64,000 bases of DNA from Bacillus sp. SORGH_AS_0510 (lineage in GTDB: Bacteria > Bacillota > Bacilli > Bacillales > Cytobacillaceae): assembly GCF_030818775.1 (NCBI RefSeq), contig NZ_JAUTAU010000001.1, positions 4,220,001 to 4,284,000 on the forward strand, given 5' to 3'. Positions 33,420 through 42,392 of the stretch are shown piece after piece. The first letter of the stretch is position 1. Each line of letters starts with the position of its first letter. The position numbers were made by a program, and so were the translations under genes. Under the pieces are notes generated by a model. It was not told the DNA's origin. It made no database searches and saw only the letters and a program-made list of their open reading frames with translations.

Positions 33420-35588
33420 TTACTGCACCTTCTTCATTTCTAGTTTTTCAATCTGTGCTGCACACGCCTTGAACTCCGGCATCCGTGACATTGGATCAAG
33501 TGCTGCAATCGTTAAAAGATTAATAGATTTGTCGTGACCAAAGTGATATGGAACAAATACGGTATCTTTTCTTATGGCTTCCGTAATTTTTACTTTATAT
33601 TCAGCTTCGCCCCTGCGAGTAAATAGGCGAACATTTTCTTCGTGCTCAATATTGTATTTAGCTGCTGTTTCTGGATGTACTTCTACATATGGCTCTGGGC
33701 ACATATCCCGTAAGAATTGAATCCGGCGTGTTTGGTTTCCAGATAAGTAGTGAAACACTACACGGCCTGTAGTTAAGCGGAGCGGATACTCTTCACATGG
33801 CTCTTCTGCAGGCGGACGATAAGGTAGAGCGCAAATCTTCGCCTTTCCGTCTGGATGATAAAATTTCTTATCTAAGAACATATGCGGTGTTCCTTTGTCA
33901 TTTTCATCTTTACATGGCCAGAATACACCATCTTGCTTTTCGATCTTATCCCATGTGGCACCGTAATAATCTGCATAGCCACCTTTTGATGCTAGTCGGA
34001 ACTCATCAGCTACATCTCTTGCTGTTTTTAAATGAGAGAAATACTTTCCTCTTCCAAGGCGCTCCGCAAGTTCAACTTGCATCTGCCAGTCTGGCTTTGA
34101 TTCACCAATCGGCTCCTGCGCTTTATTGATCTTAATGATCCGACCTTCAATATTTGTTACCGTTCCTTCATCCTCTGACCAAGTCACACTTGGAAGGATC
34201 ACATCTGCGAATTCTGCAGACTCAGAAAGATAGAAATCTGCACAAACCATAAAGTCTAATCCTTTTAGTGCTTTGCGGACAAAGTTTTGATTTGGTGCAG
34301 ACACGGCTGGATTTGAGCAAAGTAAGTAAAGGCCGCGGATTGTTTTTTCTTCCATTAATTCAAACATTTCATAAGCAGAAACACCTGGTTTTGGCATTTC
34401 ATCTGGAGTAATTCCCCAAACCTGGCATACTTCTTCTACATGTTTTGGATTGGTAAGTTTACGGTAGCCTGGGAGCAAATCTGATTTTTGACCATGCTCA
34501 CGTCCACCTTGACCATTTCCTTGACCTGTAAAGGTTGCTACACCTGATTTTGGACGGCCAATTTTTCCTGTTACCAGCGCCATGTTTGTGTAAGCCGAAA
34601 CATTATCCACACCTTTATGCTGCTGTTCAATTCCACGGGCAAACATGACAACAGCATTTGGTGCTTTTCCGTAAATATCAGCAGCACGGATAATCTTCTC
34701 TGGAGCAACACCTGTAATCTGACTTGTATATTCTGGCGTGAACTCTTTCACTAATTCTTTTGTTTCTTCAAAACCGTTTGTGTGGTTATTAACAAATTCT
34801 TCATCTGCATAACCATTTTGTATTAATAAATTTAAGATTCCATTCGCAAGGGCTAGGTCTGTACCTGGTCGTAAGTCCAAGTGAACATCTGCTCTTCTTG
34901 CAATTGGTGTTTCTCGGGGATCAGCTACAATAAGGTAACCGCCTCTCTCTTGTACGTTCCAGACACGGAACATGGAAGTCGGATGGCATTCAGCCGTGTT
35001 ACTACCAGCAATAAACAAGCAATCTGTTTCGTGAATATCTGTCCACGGTAGTGTTGAACCACGGTCAACTCCAAAGGAACGGAGGAATCCACCAGCCGCA
35101 CTAGACATACAGAAACGTCCGTTATAGTCGATATAGCGTGTTTGCATGGCAACACGAGCGAATTTTCCAGTTAAATAACATTTTTCATTCGTCATGGATA
35201 CGCCACTGAAAACAGATAAGGTATCTTTACCGTATTTCTCTTGAAGCTCACCGAACTTTTTAGCGATCAGATCATATGCTTCATCCCAACTCGCTTCCCT
35301 GAAGCCCTTTTTTGTTCCTTTTAAGGAAGCATCGTCTCTAATCAAAGGTTTTAAAATTCGATCATCATGGTTTGTTTGTTGGTACGCCGTTACCCCTTTA
35401 GGACACATTTTCCCAACAGTGACAGGCCAATCATAACGAGGCTCTACTCCAATAATCTTGTTTGTTTTTGTATTTACACGTAAATTCATTCCACATTGCA
35501 TCCCACAGTAGCTGCAATGTGTTTTTACGAGCGTTTCATTTGGATGACGTACATTTTCTATTTCTTTAAAAAACTTATCCCTTTGCAT
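33420..35588 (-). CDS. Molybdopterin oxidoreductase catalytic subunit, NasC/NarB nitrate-reductase-like
   Basis: The product has 722 residues. An N-terminal 4Fe-4S site (HCSYCGMQCGMN...KMCPKG) precedes the bis-MGD domains; ITNEKCYLTGKFARVA-like SMTNEKCYLTGKFARVA, RYIDYNGRFCMSSAA, GRPKSGVATFTGQGNGQGGREHGQ and the C-terminal TTGRVVFHYLSGNQTR are close to B. subtilis NasC. A Cys in FCMSSAAG is the likely Mo ligand region. There is no Tat signal. NasC normally works with NasB; here it sits with a membrane protein, an FeS relay and a Rieske protein, suggesting a respiratory rather than assimilatory job. The substrate is probably nitrate, but this is inferred. Confidence 0.85.
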   Translation of the reverse strand: MQRDKFFKEIENVRHPNETLVKTHCSYCGMQCGMNLRVNTKTNKIIGVEPRYDWPVTVGKMCPKGVTAYQQTNHDDRILKPLIRDDASLKGTKKGFREASWDEAYDLIAKKFGELQEKYGKDTLSVFSGVSMTNEKCYLTGKFARVAMQTRYIDYNGRFCMSSAAGGFLRSFGVDRGSTLPWTDIHETDCLFIAGSNTAECHPTSMFRVWNVQERGGYLIVADPRETPIARRADVHLDLRPGTDLALANGILNLLIQNGYADEEFVNNHTNGFEETKELVKEFTPEYTSQITGVAPEKIIRAADIYGKAPNAVVMFARGIEQQHKGVDNVSAYTNMALVTGKIGRPKSGVATFTGQGNGQGGREHGQKSDLLPGYRKLTNPKHVEEVCQVWGITPDEMPKPGVSAYEMFELMEEKTIRGLYLLCSNPAVSAPNQNFVRKALKGLDFMVCADFYLSESAEFADVILPSVTWSEDEGTVTNIEGRIIKINKAQEPIGESKPDWQMQVELAERLGRGKYFSHLKTARDVADEFRLASKGGYADYYGATWDKIEKQDGVFWPCKDENDKGTPHMFLDKKFYHPDGKAKICALPYRPPAEEPCEEYPLRLTTGRVVFHYLSGNQTRRIQFLRDMCPEPYVEVHPETAAKYNIEHEENVRLFTRRGEAEYKVKITEAIRKDTVFVPYHFGHDKSINLLTIAALDPMSRMPEFKACAAQIEKLEMKKVQ

Positions 35589-36657
35589 TTTGGTTGGCCT
35601 CCTTGACCTTCACTTGGTGCGTTGCGAATCCTGAGAATCTTGCGATACGGTATTTTCTACGACATGGAAGACATAATTCAGCGAGGTTGAAACCATCCTG
35701 CATATTAAATTCCATCTCATTAACTCCTAATACTTGAATCACATCGTTTGATTGTTCAACTGATACGAATTTTTCTCCGCATACCTTACATTCTTTCATA
35801 TGTTGTTCTCCATAATGTTCACGGTAGTTTCTTGCAAACACGCTCATTGGACGGAAAGGAATATGTGCCAACTTTCCGAATGGCAAGTAGATTAAAGTAA
35901 CAATGACTGAGAATTGATGAATAAGTGACATTTGTGGTTGCATCCAGCCATGTAAAAATACGTTTTGGACAGTTAATAAAAGTCCTGTAATAGAAATAAA
36001 CAGTAATAGATAAAGTGGTAAGAAATCGTACATAAACTTTTGTTCAGCTCTTGCTTGCATGTTTCTCATTCGGCGATAAAGCGCCATACAAACACCAGCC
36101 GTTACCATAATCGCTGCAATATTTAATGCATTATAAGAGAGCCAGGCGATGATTCCATCTGCCTTTACCTGCATGATGTTCATTCCGAATAACACAATTG
36201 TATAGTAGCCATTGTCTTCCATTGTGAAGTACATCCAGCTAAACACGAGTGGGAAAGTAACTAAGCAGGCAAGCACGCAGCCCCAGCCTATTAATATATG
36301 TTGCACCCATCGGTAAATGCCCCGATTGCGAATGAAATCATATATCGCTAAATGGCTAACAGCTGTTTTAGGTGTGCTTTTTCTAAAAATCAGCTTTAGA
36401 CCTTTTTTGATAAAAATTTTGGTTGGTGGTCTTTCGCCCCAAGCAATAAAGCGATAAAAGAAACCGCCGATAAATACGATCGTTCCAACCATATATCCAT
36501 AAAGATTTAAGTCGACATGAGTAAACATTCTTGTACCGATAAAGGTTAAAATCACAAGTCCGACAACTGTTAAAAACATTGATTTTGCAAAGTGCGATGC
36601 AAAAGCATCATTGACCGAACGTCCTTGATTTTTAGTCGTAGAGATATTCGCTTGCAT
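35575..36657 (-). CDS. Membrane subunit of the molybdoenzyme complex with C-terminal CxxC pairs
   Basis: The product has 360 residues with six or seven hydrophobic segments and several membrane His residues (HILIGWG, VFLHGW, LIHQFSV) that could bind heme b, as in NarI-like quinol oxidases. The C-terminal 80 residues are soluble and hold two Cys-x2-Cys pairs (CKVCGEKF and CLPCRRKY), probably a zinc or rubredoxin-like site. The gene is first in the operon and overlaps the catalytic gene by 14 bp. It probably takes electrons from menaquinol. I do not recognise a named family. Confidence 0.75.
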   Translation of the reverse strand: MQANISTTKNQGRSVNDAFASHFAKSMFLTVVGLVILTFIGTRMFTHVDLNLYGYMVGTIVFIGGFFYRFIAWGERPPTKIFIKKGLKLIFRKSTPKTAVSHLAIYDFIRNRGIYRWVQHILIGWGCVLACLVTFPLVFSWMYFTMEDNGYYTIVLFGMNIMQVKADGIIAWLSYNALNIAAIMVTAGVCMALYRRMRNMQARAEQKFMYDFLPLYLLLFISITGLLLTVQNVFLHGWMQPQMSLIHQFSVIVTLIYLPFGKLAHIPFRPMSVFARNYREHYGEQHMKECKVCGEKFVSVEQSNDVIQVLGVNEMEFNMQDGFNLAELCLPCRRKYRIARFSGFATHQVKVKEANQNAKG

Positions 36658-36734
36658 TTGGAGTTCCTCCTATAAAAAAAATAACACTTCCGTTTTCTTA
36701 ACCTAATTGTAAGAAAAACAGCAGTGTTATCTAT

Positions 36735-36752
36735 ATAGGGGAATCCCCCTAT
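36735..36752. promoter_or_regulatory. NreC-like operator before the molybdoenzyme operon
   Basis: ATAGGGG-AATC-CCCCTAT is a perfect inverted repeat with a 4-base centre, resembling the TAGGG-N4-CCCTA site reported for staphylococcal NreC. A weaker copy (GGGGGGGAAAAACCCCTA) lies directly beside it at about 36756-36773. Together they are about 80-115 bp upstream of the first ATG. Confidence 0.65.
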
Positions 36753-36811
36753 CATGGGGGGGAAAAACCCCTAAAAAAATTATTTTAGACAAATTCCTGA
36801 CACATTTAATT

Positions 36812-37999
36812 TTAGATACTATTTTTACCGACGTACTTTTTTATCCATGAATATAGAAGGAGTAGCAAACCAATTACCATTTGCAACGTGAATAAAGTTG
36901 CATCCCAAAATGGAAGAGAGGTCGGCCCTTCCAAGTAACCTGGAATGATCCTTTTCACAGCAAATAATAATTGCGGGATATAAAAAACAATGTATAAGCT
37001 GAGCGTGAGAAAGACTCCAATGAAATAGAAGATGGAATAGGTGAAGATCACTTTTCTTTCCCCAGCAAAAACAACTTCTTCTCCTTGGAATTTAAGAAAA
37101 GGTACCCATTTTTTTATCTTCTCTTGGGAATTTTCCATCAAGTTATAGCAGCCAGATACATTTTCAAACACGTAATATAAATCAGTTTTCATGTAAATAC
37201 AACATTGGTAAATAAGACGAATAAACGTATCTAATACTATCAAGGACATGATACTCAGGAAAATTCCTGACCCATTAATAAATATCACCTGACTAACTAA
37301 GGCAAGGGACAAAATAATCATATCAAAACAAAGCCCAGCCAAATATAAAAGATTTCGATCTTTAGCTGGGAGTTTCCAAACAGTTGACATATCTGTCTCA
37401 AGGACGACCAGTATCAATCTGTGGCCAACATCTAATTTAGTAGGAAGATTATAGGCTCTCATTGCCAAAACATGACCAAATTCATGTATTAGTACAGTAC
37501 AAAAAGTCAGTCCAAGCCACGTTATGATATTTAATGCCATGTAATCAAAAATGAACAGGTCCTTATAGTGTGGAAAAAGAGTGGGATGGGATAGTAATAA
37601 GAATAAGTTTAGGAAAAGTAAACCAATGTAAAAAAACTGAGACGGCTTATTAAAGAAGAATTTTCCCAGTTTAGGTGATACCCATTGAAAACCCAAATGT
37701 TCTTTTTTCCTATCTGGGACGGTTACTTTTACTCCATCAATTTCAGCAACGAGATGAAGCTGTAGCAGTTGCTCAGCAAAATCGACCAGATTGACTTCCT
37801 CGTTAGGATATTGATCTTTAAGCTGCTGCTCAATCTCACCCAATGTCTTGCCATGATTAATCAGCGTAATGGCATCAATACAAATCTTCGGCATTTCGTA
37901 AAACTCACCGGAGCTACCATCTTCCACAATAAAATGCTTTTTTTCTTCCCTTATATTAATAGGTACTAATATAAGAATTGAACTAAGTGTTATCTCCAT
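36812..37999 (-). CDS. M50-type membrane zinc metalloprotease with PqqD-like N-domain
   Basis: The product has 395 residues. The N-terminal 90 residues look like a PqqD-type winged helix (EMPKICIDAITLINHGKTLGEI). A membrane segment then carries VLIHEFGHVLAMRAY, the HExxH zinc motif, with further segments and a possible third ligand region near LAGLCFDM. This is the layout of putative peptide zinc metalloproteases (YydH-like) found beside RiPP or peptide-pheromone genes. A 20-codon peptide gene lies directly upstream, separated by a terminator. Confidence 0.8.
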   Translation of the reverse strand: MEITLSSILILVPINIREEKKHFIVEDGSSGEFYEMPKICIDAITLINHGKTLGEIEQQLKDQYPNEEVNLVDFAEQLLQLHLVAEIDGVKVTVPDRKKEHLGFQWVSPKLGKFFFNKPSQFFYIGLLFLNLFLLLSHPTLFPHYKDLFIFDYMALNIITWLGLTFCTVLIHEFGHVLAMRAYNLPTKLDVGHRLILVVLETDMSTVWKLPAKDRNLLYLAGLCFDMIILSLALVSQVIFINGSGIFLSIMSLIVLDTFIRLIYQCCIYMKTDLYYVFENVSGCYNLMENSQEKIKKWVPFLKFQGEEVVFAGERKVIFTYSIFYFIGVFLTLSLYIVFYIPQLLFAVKRIIPGYLEGPTSLPFWDATLFTLQMVIGLLLLLYSWIKKYVGKNSI

Positions 38000-38030
38000 T
38001 TAAACACCGTTCCTAACATTTTTTCTATAA

Positions 38031-38072
38031 TAAAAACAGGATGCTTAGATATTTTCTAGCATCCTGTTTTTG
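38031..38072. terminator. Strong hairpin between the small peptide gene and the M50 protease gene
   Basis: AAAAACAGGATGCT/AGCATCCTGTTTTT plus three inner pairs form a stem of about 17 bp. On the minus strand it ends the peptide transcript, or attenuates the protease gene if that has no promoter of its own. Confidence 0.88.
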
Positions 38073-38073
38073 C

Positions 38074-38136
38074 TTATACCCACCAACAAATCCAGCAACT
38101 CGTAATCTTTACTTTTTTTAGTTTGCGAATTTTCAA
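38074..38136 (-). CDS. 20-residue Trp/Cys-rich peptide
   Basis: TTG at 38136 follows AGGAGGTGA, a full match to the 16S rRNA tail, with the core 8 bases away. The product is MKIRKLKKVK then ITSCWICWWV, stop TAA: a basic head and an aromatic, Cys-containing hydrophobic tail. The ribosome site is made from the last codons and stop (AGG AGG TGA) of the HD-GYP gene, so the peptide is co-transcribed and probably coupled. Possible roles are a pheromone or RiPP precursor for the adjacent M50 protease, or a leader peptide for Trp/Cys-dependent attenuation. It is too short for similarity judgement. Confidence 0.6.
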   Translation of the reverse strand: MKIRKLKKVKITSCWICWWV

Positions 38137-38141
38137 GGGGG

Positions 38142-39344
38142 TCACCTCCTTAAATTAATAGCAGGTATTTTACTATGACTAATTTCACCATTTAACTCAT
38201 TAACAGTTTTATCATGGAGTTTTTTCCAAATTGGATATGTCTGCTGAAATAAATCAACTAATTCAGGATCAAACTGAGTACCTTTTCCCTCTATTATCCG
38301 TTTGTAAGCTTCATCGACAGACAAAGCGTTTCTATATGATCGATTGGATGTCATTGCATCAAAAGCATCAGCAACTGCTGCAATTCGGGCTAGGAACGGA
38401 ATATCATCCCCTTTCAATTGATCAGGGTAGCCCTTTCCATCCCAACGTTCATGGTGTGAGCGAATAACTTCGATACTACTATTTAATTGAATTACTTTAG
38501 AAACAGCTTCTGCTCCCACATTAGTATGGGACTTAATAATTTCATATTCTTCTGTAGTAAGCTTAGTGGGCTTCATCAAAATTTGGTCTGGAATATGAAT
38601 TTTTCCTATATCATGGAGTAAGCAAGCAAATTCAAAAGACTTTAGCTCTTCTTCTGTATATTTCCCAGTTGTTTTTGCTAATTCAAGAGCATAACTAGCT
38701 ACTCTTTCACTATGTCCTCTTGTATATGGGTCTTTTAGCTCAAGTGTAGCAATTACTCCCTTCACAATCCCTGTTAACTGCTGATCATATGAAGTTTTAA
38801 TTGCATTTACATAAGCCTGAAATCGAGATAACAAAACAAAAGCCAATATAGATAGAGTAGTTACCAATAAAATTCCAATAAACACAATTGGCGCTTTAAT
38901 CGCTAGTCCAAGAATAACATATTTCAAAATTAATCCTACAGAAACTACTATCATAAACCTTTTACTTACAAATACTGGCGCCAGTAAAAGCCAAAAAATT
39001 TCTCCTGCATTGCCTCCTTTATAGTTACTACCATCCCCTATAAAATCAATAAGGTCTGCAACGAGGGTAATTAATGTATAACTGATAAAATAAATGTATT
39101 TGATATAGTAAAGTTTTTGCTTTTTAACAAGATATAACGCAACTGGTATTAATGCAAACATGATTAAATATAATAAATATGTTAGGCTATTTGACTTCTG
39201 ATCACTTAATTGCGGAAAATATATAGTTATAAAATTAAAAATAATATCGAAAGAGATTGATATTATATAAAAGAAAATTAAGAACCATTTTAAGGTTTGG
39301 GCTTCTTCACTCATAATATGAGGATCTATCATTTGTTTTTTCAT
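38142..39344 (-). CDS. Membrane HD-GYP domain protein
   Basis: The product has 400 residues. Six hydrophobic segments (about 15-190) share their layout with the two kinases at 39553 and 40968. The HD-GYP domain has HSERVASYA, LLHDIGK, and the GYP box HHERWDGKGYP. Such proteins hydrolyse c-di-GMP, or act as output domains of similar fold. GAGAGG precedes the ATG. The gene overlaps the ribosome site of the small peptide at its end. Confidence 0.87.
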   Translation of the reverse strand: MKKQMIDPHIMSEEAQTLKWFLIFFYIISISFDIIFNFITIYFPQLSDQKSNSLTYLLYLIMFALIPVALYLVKKQKLYYIKYIYFISYTLITLVADLIDFIGDGSNYKGGNAGEIFWLLLAPVFVSKRFMIVVSVGLILKYVILGLAIKAPIVFIGILLVTTLSILAFVLLSRFQAYVNAIKTSYDQQLTGIVKGVIATLELKDPYTRGHSERVASYALELAKTTGKYTEEELKSFEFACLLHDIGKIHIPDQILMKPTKLTTEEYEIIKSHTNVGAEAVSKVIQLNSSIEVIRSHHERWDGKGYPDQLKGDDIPFLARIAAVADAFDAMTSNRSYRNALSVDEAYKRIIEGKGTQFDPELVDLFQQTYPIWKKLHDKTVNELNGEISHSKIPAINLRR

Positions 39345-39552
39345 TTGTTAACCTCTCGTAAATCGAATAATTTAGTAGGTAGCTAGATAACTAACATAAG
39401 AACAGTGTAATGTAGCTAATTTTTTGACACTTTCCTACATTATAAAACATTTGTAATTATTTAAATACCAGTAATTTAACAAGATTTATGTATAAAATAG
39501 AAATATTTTATCAAACATTGTATAATATTACCATTTTAATTCTTATAATCTC

Positions 39553-40785
39553 TTATCTATGGATAATGGGTAAAATCACTTCCACGGTAGTCCCGTTATT
39601 AAGCTCACTTTGGAAGTTTAAATCTCCAAAATGTTCATTAATTATTTGGTTTGTCACCATTAGCCCTAATCCAGTTCCGTCTTCCTTTGTGGTAAAAAAC
39701 GGTTCTCCTAAAGAAAGGATGTTCTCATCTTTAATTCCACAGCCCTCATCCTGAATAGAAATGTACATTTTTTGTTTCTCAACAACTTTTACTTTAATTT
39801 TTATACGACCCCCATCAGGCATTGCTTCAATTGCGTTTTTAATCAAGTTTAAAAATACTTGTTTTAGTTGGTTACTATCGCAATCAATTGGAGGTAACGG
39901 TCCCTCCATTATAGTTTCAACCATAATTCCTTGTCTTTCGGCTTGTTGCTGCGTGATTGATAGAGTGTAAGCGATAATTTCCTCAATACTAGCTTTTTCA
40001 AACTGCATAACTCTAGGTTTACCAATGTACATTAAATCGTTAACAATAGAATTAATTCGGTCAATTTCTTGAATCATGATTGGATAGAAATCATTTGTAT
40101 TTGGATATCTTTCTTGCTGAAGTTGTGTGAATCCCTTTAGTGATGAAAGGGGATTTCGTATCTCATGACCAATAGCTGCAGCCATTTGGCCAATTAAGGC
40201 TAACTTTTCTTTTTGGCGAAGTTCATCGTGAACACTAGTTAAGGATTGAATGTAAGAGTAAAAACGAACTAACATGACGAATGCAATTGCAGATAAAACT
40301 AAGAAGATTACTACTGAAACGAAGACCTGTATATCATGTAGAATTATTCCTAGTATGATATACTTTCCAATTAGACTTATAGAAACTGTCCAAAAGTATC
40401 TTTTACTAACAAAAATGGGGGAAAATAATACAAATAATACTTCTACAATATGTCCACCCATATACTGTTTAGAATTATTAGAATAGATTATTAATGTATT
40501 TATAAAATCTATTATTAAATAGCTATAAATATAAAAATATTTTACTAAATAGAGATTTCCACTATTAGTCATCCGTATACCAATCGGTAAAAGAAATAGG
40601 ATTAATATATAAATCCAATAACCTAAACCTTCATCAGGACTACCCATCTTATCAGTAGTATTAGGAAGAACGTAAAACGCTAGAATATCAAAAGCAAAAT
40701 ATACAATATAAAATAACCATAAAAATAGTTTAATTGCTTTCCTTTCTTCCAATATTAATTGGGGATTCTTGATGCTTTCTTTCAT
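39553..40785 (-). CDS. Orphan membrane histidine kinase, sporulation-kinase type (paralogue 1)
   Basis: The product has 410 residues from ATG 40785 with GAGGAG upstream. The N-terminal sensor has six membrane segments with almost no loops. The kinase core starts LIGQMAAAIGHEIRNPLSSLKGFTQL (phospho-His in HEIRNP) and has N, G1 and G2 boxes (NLIKNAIEAMP, DEGCGI, GTGLGL). The HEIRNPL-LKGF pattern is that of Spo0F kinases (KinA-E). No response regulator is adjacent. A perfect Spo0A box lies about 100 bp upstream. It is a close paralogue of the gene at 40968. Confidence 0.85.
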   Translation of the reverse strand: MKESIKNPQLILEERKAIKLFLWLFYIVYFAFDILAFYVLPNTTDKMGSPDEGLGYWIYILILFLLPIGIRMTNSGNLYLVKYFYIYSYLIIDFINTLIIYSNNSKQYMGGHIVEVLFVLFSPIFVSKRYFWTVSISLIGKYIILGIILHDIQVFVSVVIFLVLSAIAFVMLVRFYSYIQSLTSVHDELRQKEKLALIGQMAAAIGHEIRNPLSSLKGFTQLQQERYPNTNDFYPIMIQEIDRINSIVNDLMYIGKPRVMQFEKASIEEIIAYTLSITQQQAERQGIMVETIMEGPLPPIDCDSNQLKQVFLNLIKNAIEAMPDGGRIKIKVKVVEKQKMYISIQDEGCGIKDENILSLGEPFFTTKEDGTGLGLMVTNQIINEHFGDLNFQSELNNGTTVEVILPIIHR

Positions 40786-40887
40786 TTGTTTACTCCTCGA
40801 GAATAGATATAGTTCAATTATACTTAATTCTATTTTATCATCTTTCCTCCAATTATTTGACAATAAATTCAAAGAATCACCCTAAAT

Positions 40888-40894
40888 TTCGACA
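40888..40894 (-). promoter_or_regulatory. Spo0A box before kinase paralogue 1
   Basis: TTCGACA (TGTCGAA on the minus strand) is a perfect 0A core, in the context TTCGACAATCTTCGAT. Confidence 0.55.
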
Positions 40895-40915
40895 ATCTTC
40901 GATCGAATGTAACAA

Positions 40916-40944
40916 AAGGACCTGCATTTATTTTGCAGATCCTT
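40916..40944 (-). terminator. Intrinsic terminator after kinase paralogue 2
   Basis: Stem AAGGATCTGCA/TGCAGGTCCTT (one G-T pair) and TTTTG on the minus strand. It is related in sequence to the hairpin at 42350. Confidence 0.78.
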
Positions 40945-40967
40945 CTCAAAATTTACGACAGTTCTTA

Positions 40968-42215
40968 TTAAATTGGTTTTCTCTGGTGAATTGGTAAGAC
41001 AACAGTCACCTTTGTACCTTTTTTTATTTCACTTTGAATGTTCAATTCTCCTGAATGTTCCTTTATTATTTGGTTGGTCACCACTAACCCTAAGCCTGTG
41101 CCGTTCTCTTTGGTTGTAAAAAACGGTTCACATAGGTTAAGAATGTTCTCATCCTTAATTCCGAGCCCTTCATCCTGGATGCAAATATGAATGTTATGTT
41201 TTTCAACAACCTTTACTTCAATAGTTATACATCCTCCTCCAGGCATGGATTCTATCGCATTTTTAATCAAATTTAAGAATACTTGTTTTAGCTGTTTACT
41301 ATCACAATCAATCAGTGGCAAAGACCCCTCTATAATGGTCTCAATTGTAATCCCTTGTCTTTCAGCCTCAGGTTGAGTAATTGAAATTATATAAGCAGTA
41401 ATTTCCTCAATACTGGCTTTTTCAAAATGGATTGTTCTTGGTTTCCCTATGTACATTAAATCATTAACAATAGAATTAATGCGGTCAATTTCCTGTATCA
41501 TAATAGGATAGTAATCATTTGTATTTGGATATTGTTCCTGCTGAAGCTGTGTAAACCCCTTTAGTGACGATAGAGGATTACGTATTTCATGCCCGATAGT
41601 TGTAGCCATTTGACCGATTACAGCTAACCTCTCTTTATTTCGGAGTTCTTCGTGAACACTAGTAAGAGACCCGATATAAGAGTAAAAACGCGCCAAAATA
41701 ACGTATGCAATTCCTGTTAACATTATATAAATAACAGAAGGAATAATAACTTGTAGATCTTGTAAAATCACTCCTATTAATAGATACTTTCCAATCATCC
41801 CTAGAGAGACAGTCCAAAAAAACCGTTTATTAATAAAAATTGGACAAAATAGAATAAATAATACTTCCACTATATGTCCACTGGCATATGGTTTTGGACT
41901 TCCAATATAGATTAATAGAGAATTAATAAAATCTATCCCAATATAACAGTAAATATAAATATATTTTACTAAATAAAGATTTCCCTTTTTCATAATCCAA
42001 ATGGCAATTGGCAGGATAGCAATTAAAAATATATAAATCCAATAACCTAATCCCTCTTCAGGGGTTCCAACCTTATTACTCTTTAAAGAGTTTGGCAATA
42101 TGTAATAGGTGAAAATATCAAATGAAAAATAAACTATATAAAATAACCATAAGAATAGCCTTAATGCTTTCTTTTCTTCCAAAATTAATTGGGGGCTCTT
42201 GATGTTCTGATTCAT
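40968..42215 (-). CDS. Orphan membrane histidine kinase, sporulation-kinase type (paralogue 2)
   Basis: The product has 415 residues, collinear with the gene at 39553 over its whole length; the kinase cores are nearly the same (AVIGQMATTIGHEIRNPLSSLKGFTQLQ, NLIKNAIESMPG, GTGLGL), while the sensor segments differ more. GGGAG precedes the ATG. The pair looks like a tandem duplication with matching upstream regions and terminators. It probably feeds phosphate into the Spo0F-Spo0B-Spo0A relay, inferred from family. Confidence 0.85.
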   Translation of the reverse strand: MNQNIKSPQLILEEKKALRLFLWLFYIVYFSFDIFTYYILPNSLKSNKVGTPEEGLGYWIYIFLIAILPIAIWIMKKGNLYLVKYIYIYCYIGIDFINSLLIYIGSPKPYASGHIVEVLFILFCPIFINKRFFWTVSLGMIGKYLLIGVILQDLQVIIPSVIYIMLTGIAYVILARFYSYIGSLTSVHEELRNKERLAVIGQMATTIGHEIRNPLSSLKGFTQLQQEQYPNTNDYYPIMIQEIDRINSIVNDLMYIGKPRTIHFEKASIEEITAYIISITQPEAERQGITIETIIEGSLPLIDCDSKQLKQVFLNLIKNAIESMPGGGCITIEVKVVEKHNIHICIQDEGLGIKDENILNLCEPFFTTKENGTGLGLVVTNQIIKEHSGELNIQSEIKKGTKVTVVLPIHQRKPI

Positions 42216-42319
42216 TTTACAACTCCCTCAACTGAAATTTTTATTCAATCATAATGACACTTTCATATTATATTATATTCAATAATTTGACACTGAATTT
42301 AAACAGCGCAGCGCTAATT

Positions 42320-42326
42320 TTCGACA
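42320..42326 (-). promoter_or_regulatory. Spo0A box before kinase paralogue 2
   Basis: TTCGACA in the context TTCGACAATTTTCGAT, the same distance (about 100 bp) before the start as in paralogue 1. Confidence 0.55.
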
Positions 42327-42349
42327 ATTTTCGATTTTAACTAGTAAAA

Positions 42350-42377
42350 GAGGACCTGCAAACATTTGCAGGTCCTT
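42350..42377 (-). terminator. Intrinsic terminator after the amino-acid permease
   Basis: A perfect 12-bp stem AGGACCTGCAAA/TTTGCAGGTCCT with T-rich tails on both sides. Confidence 0.88.
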
Positions 42378-42392
42378 TACGTTCTAAGATGT

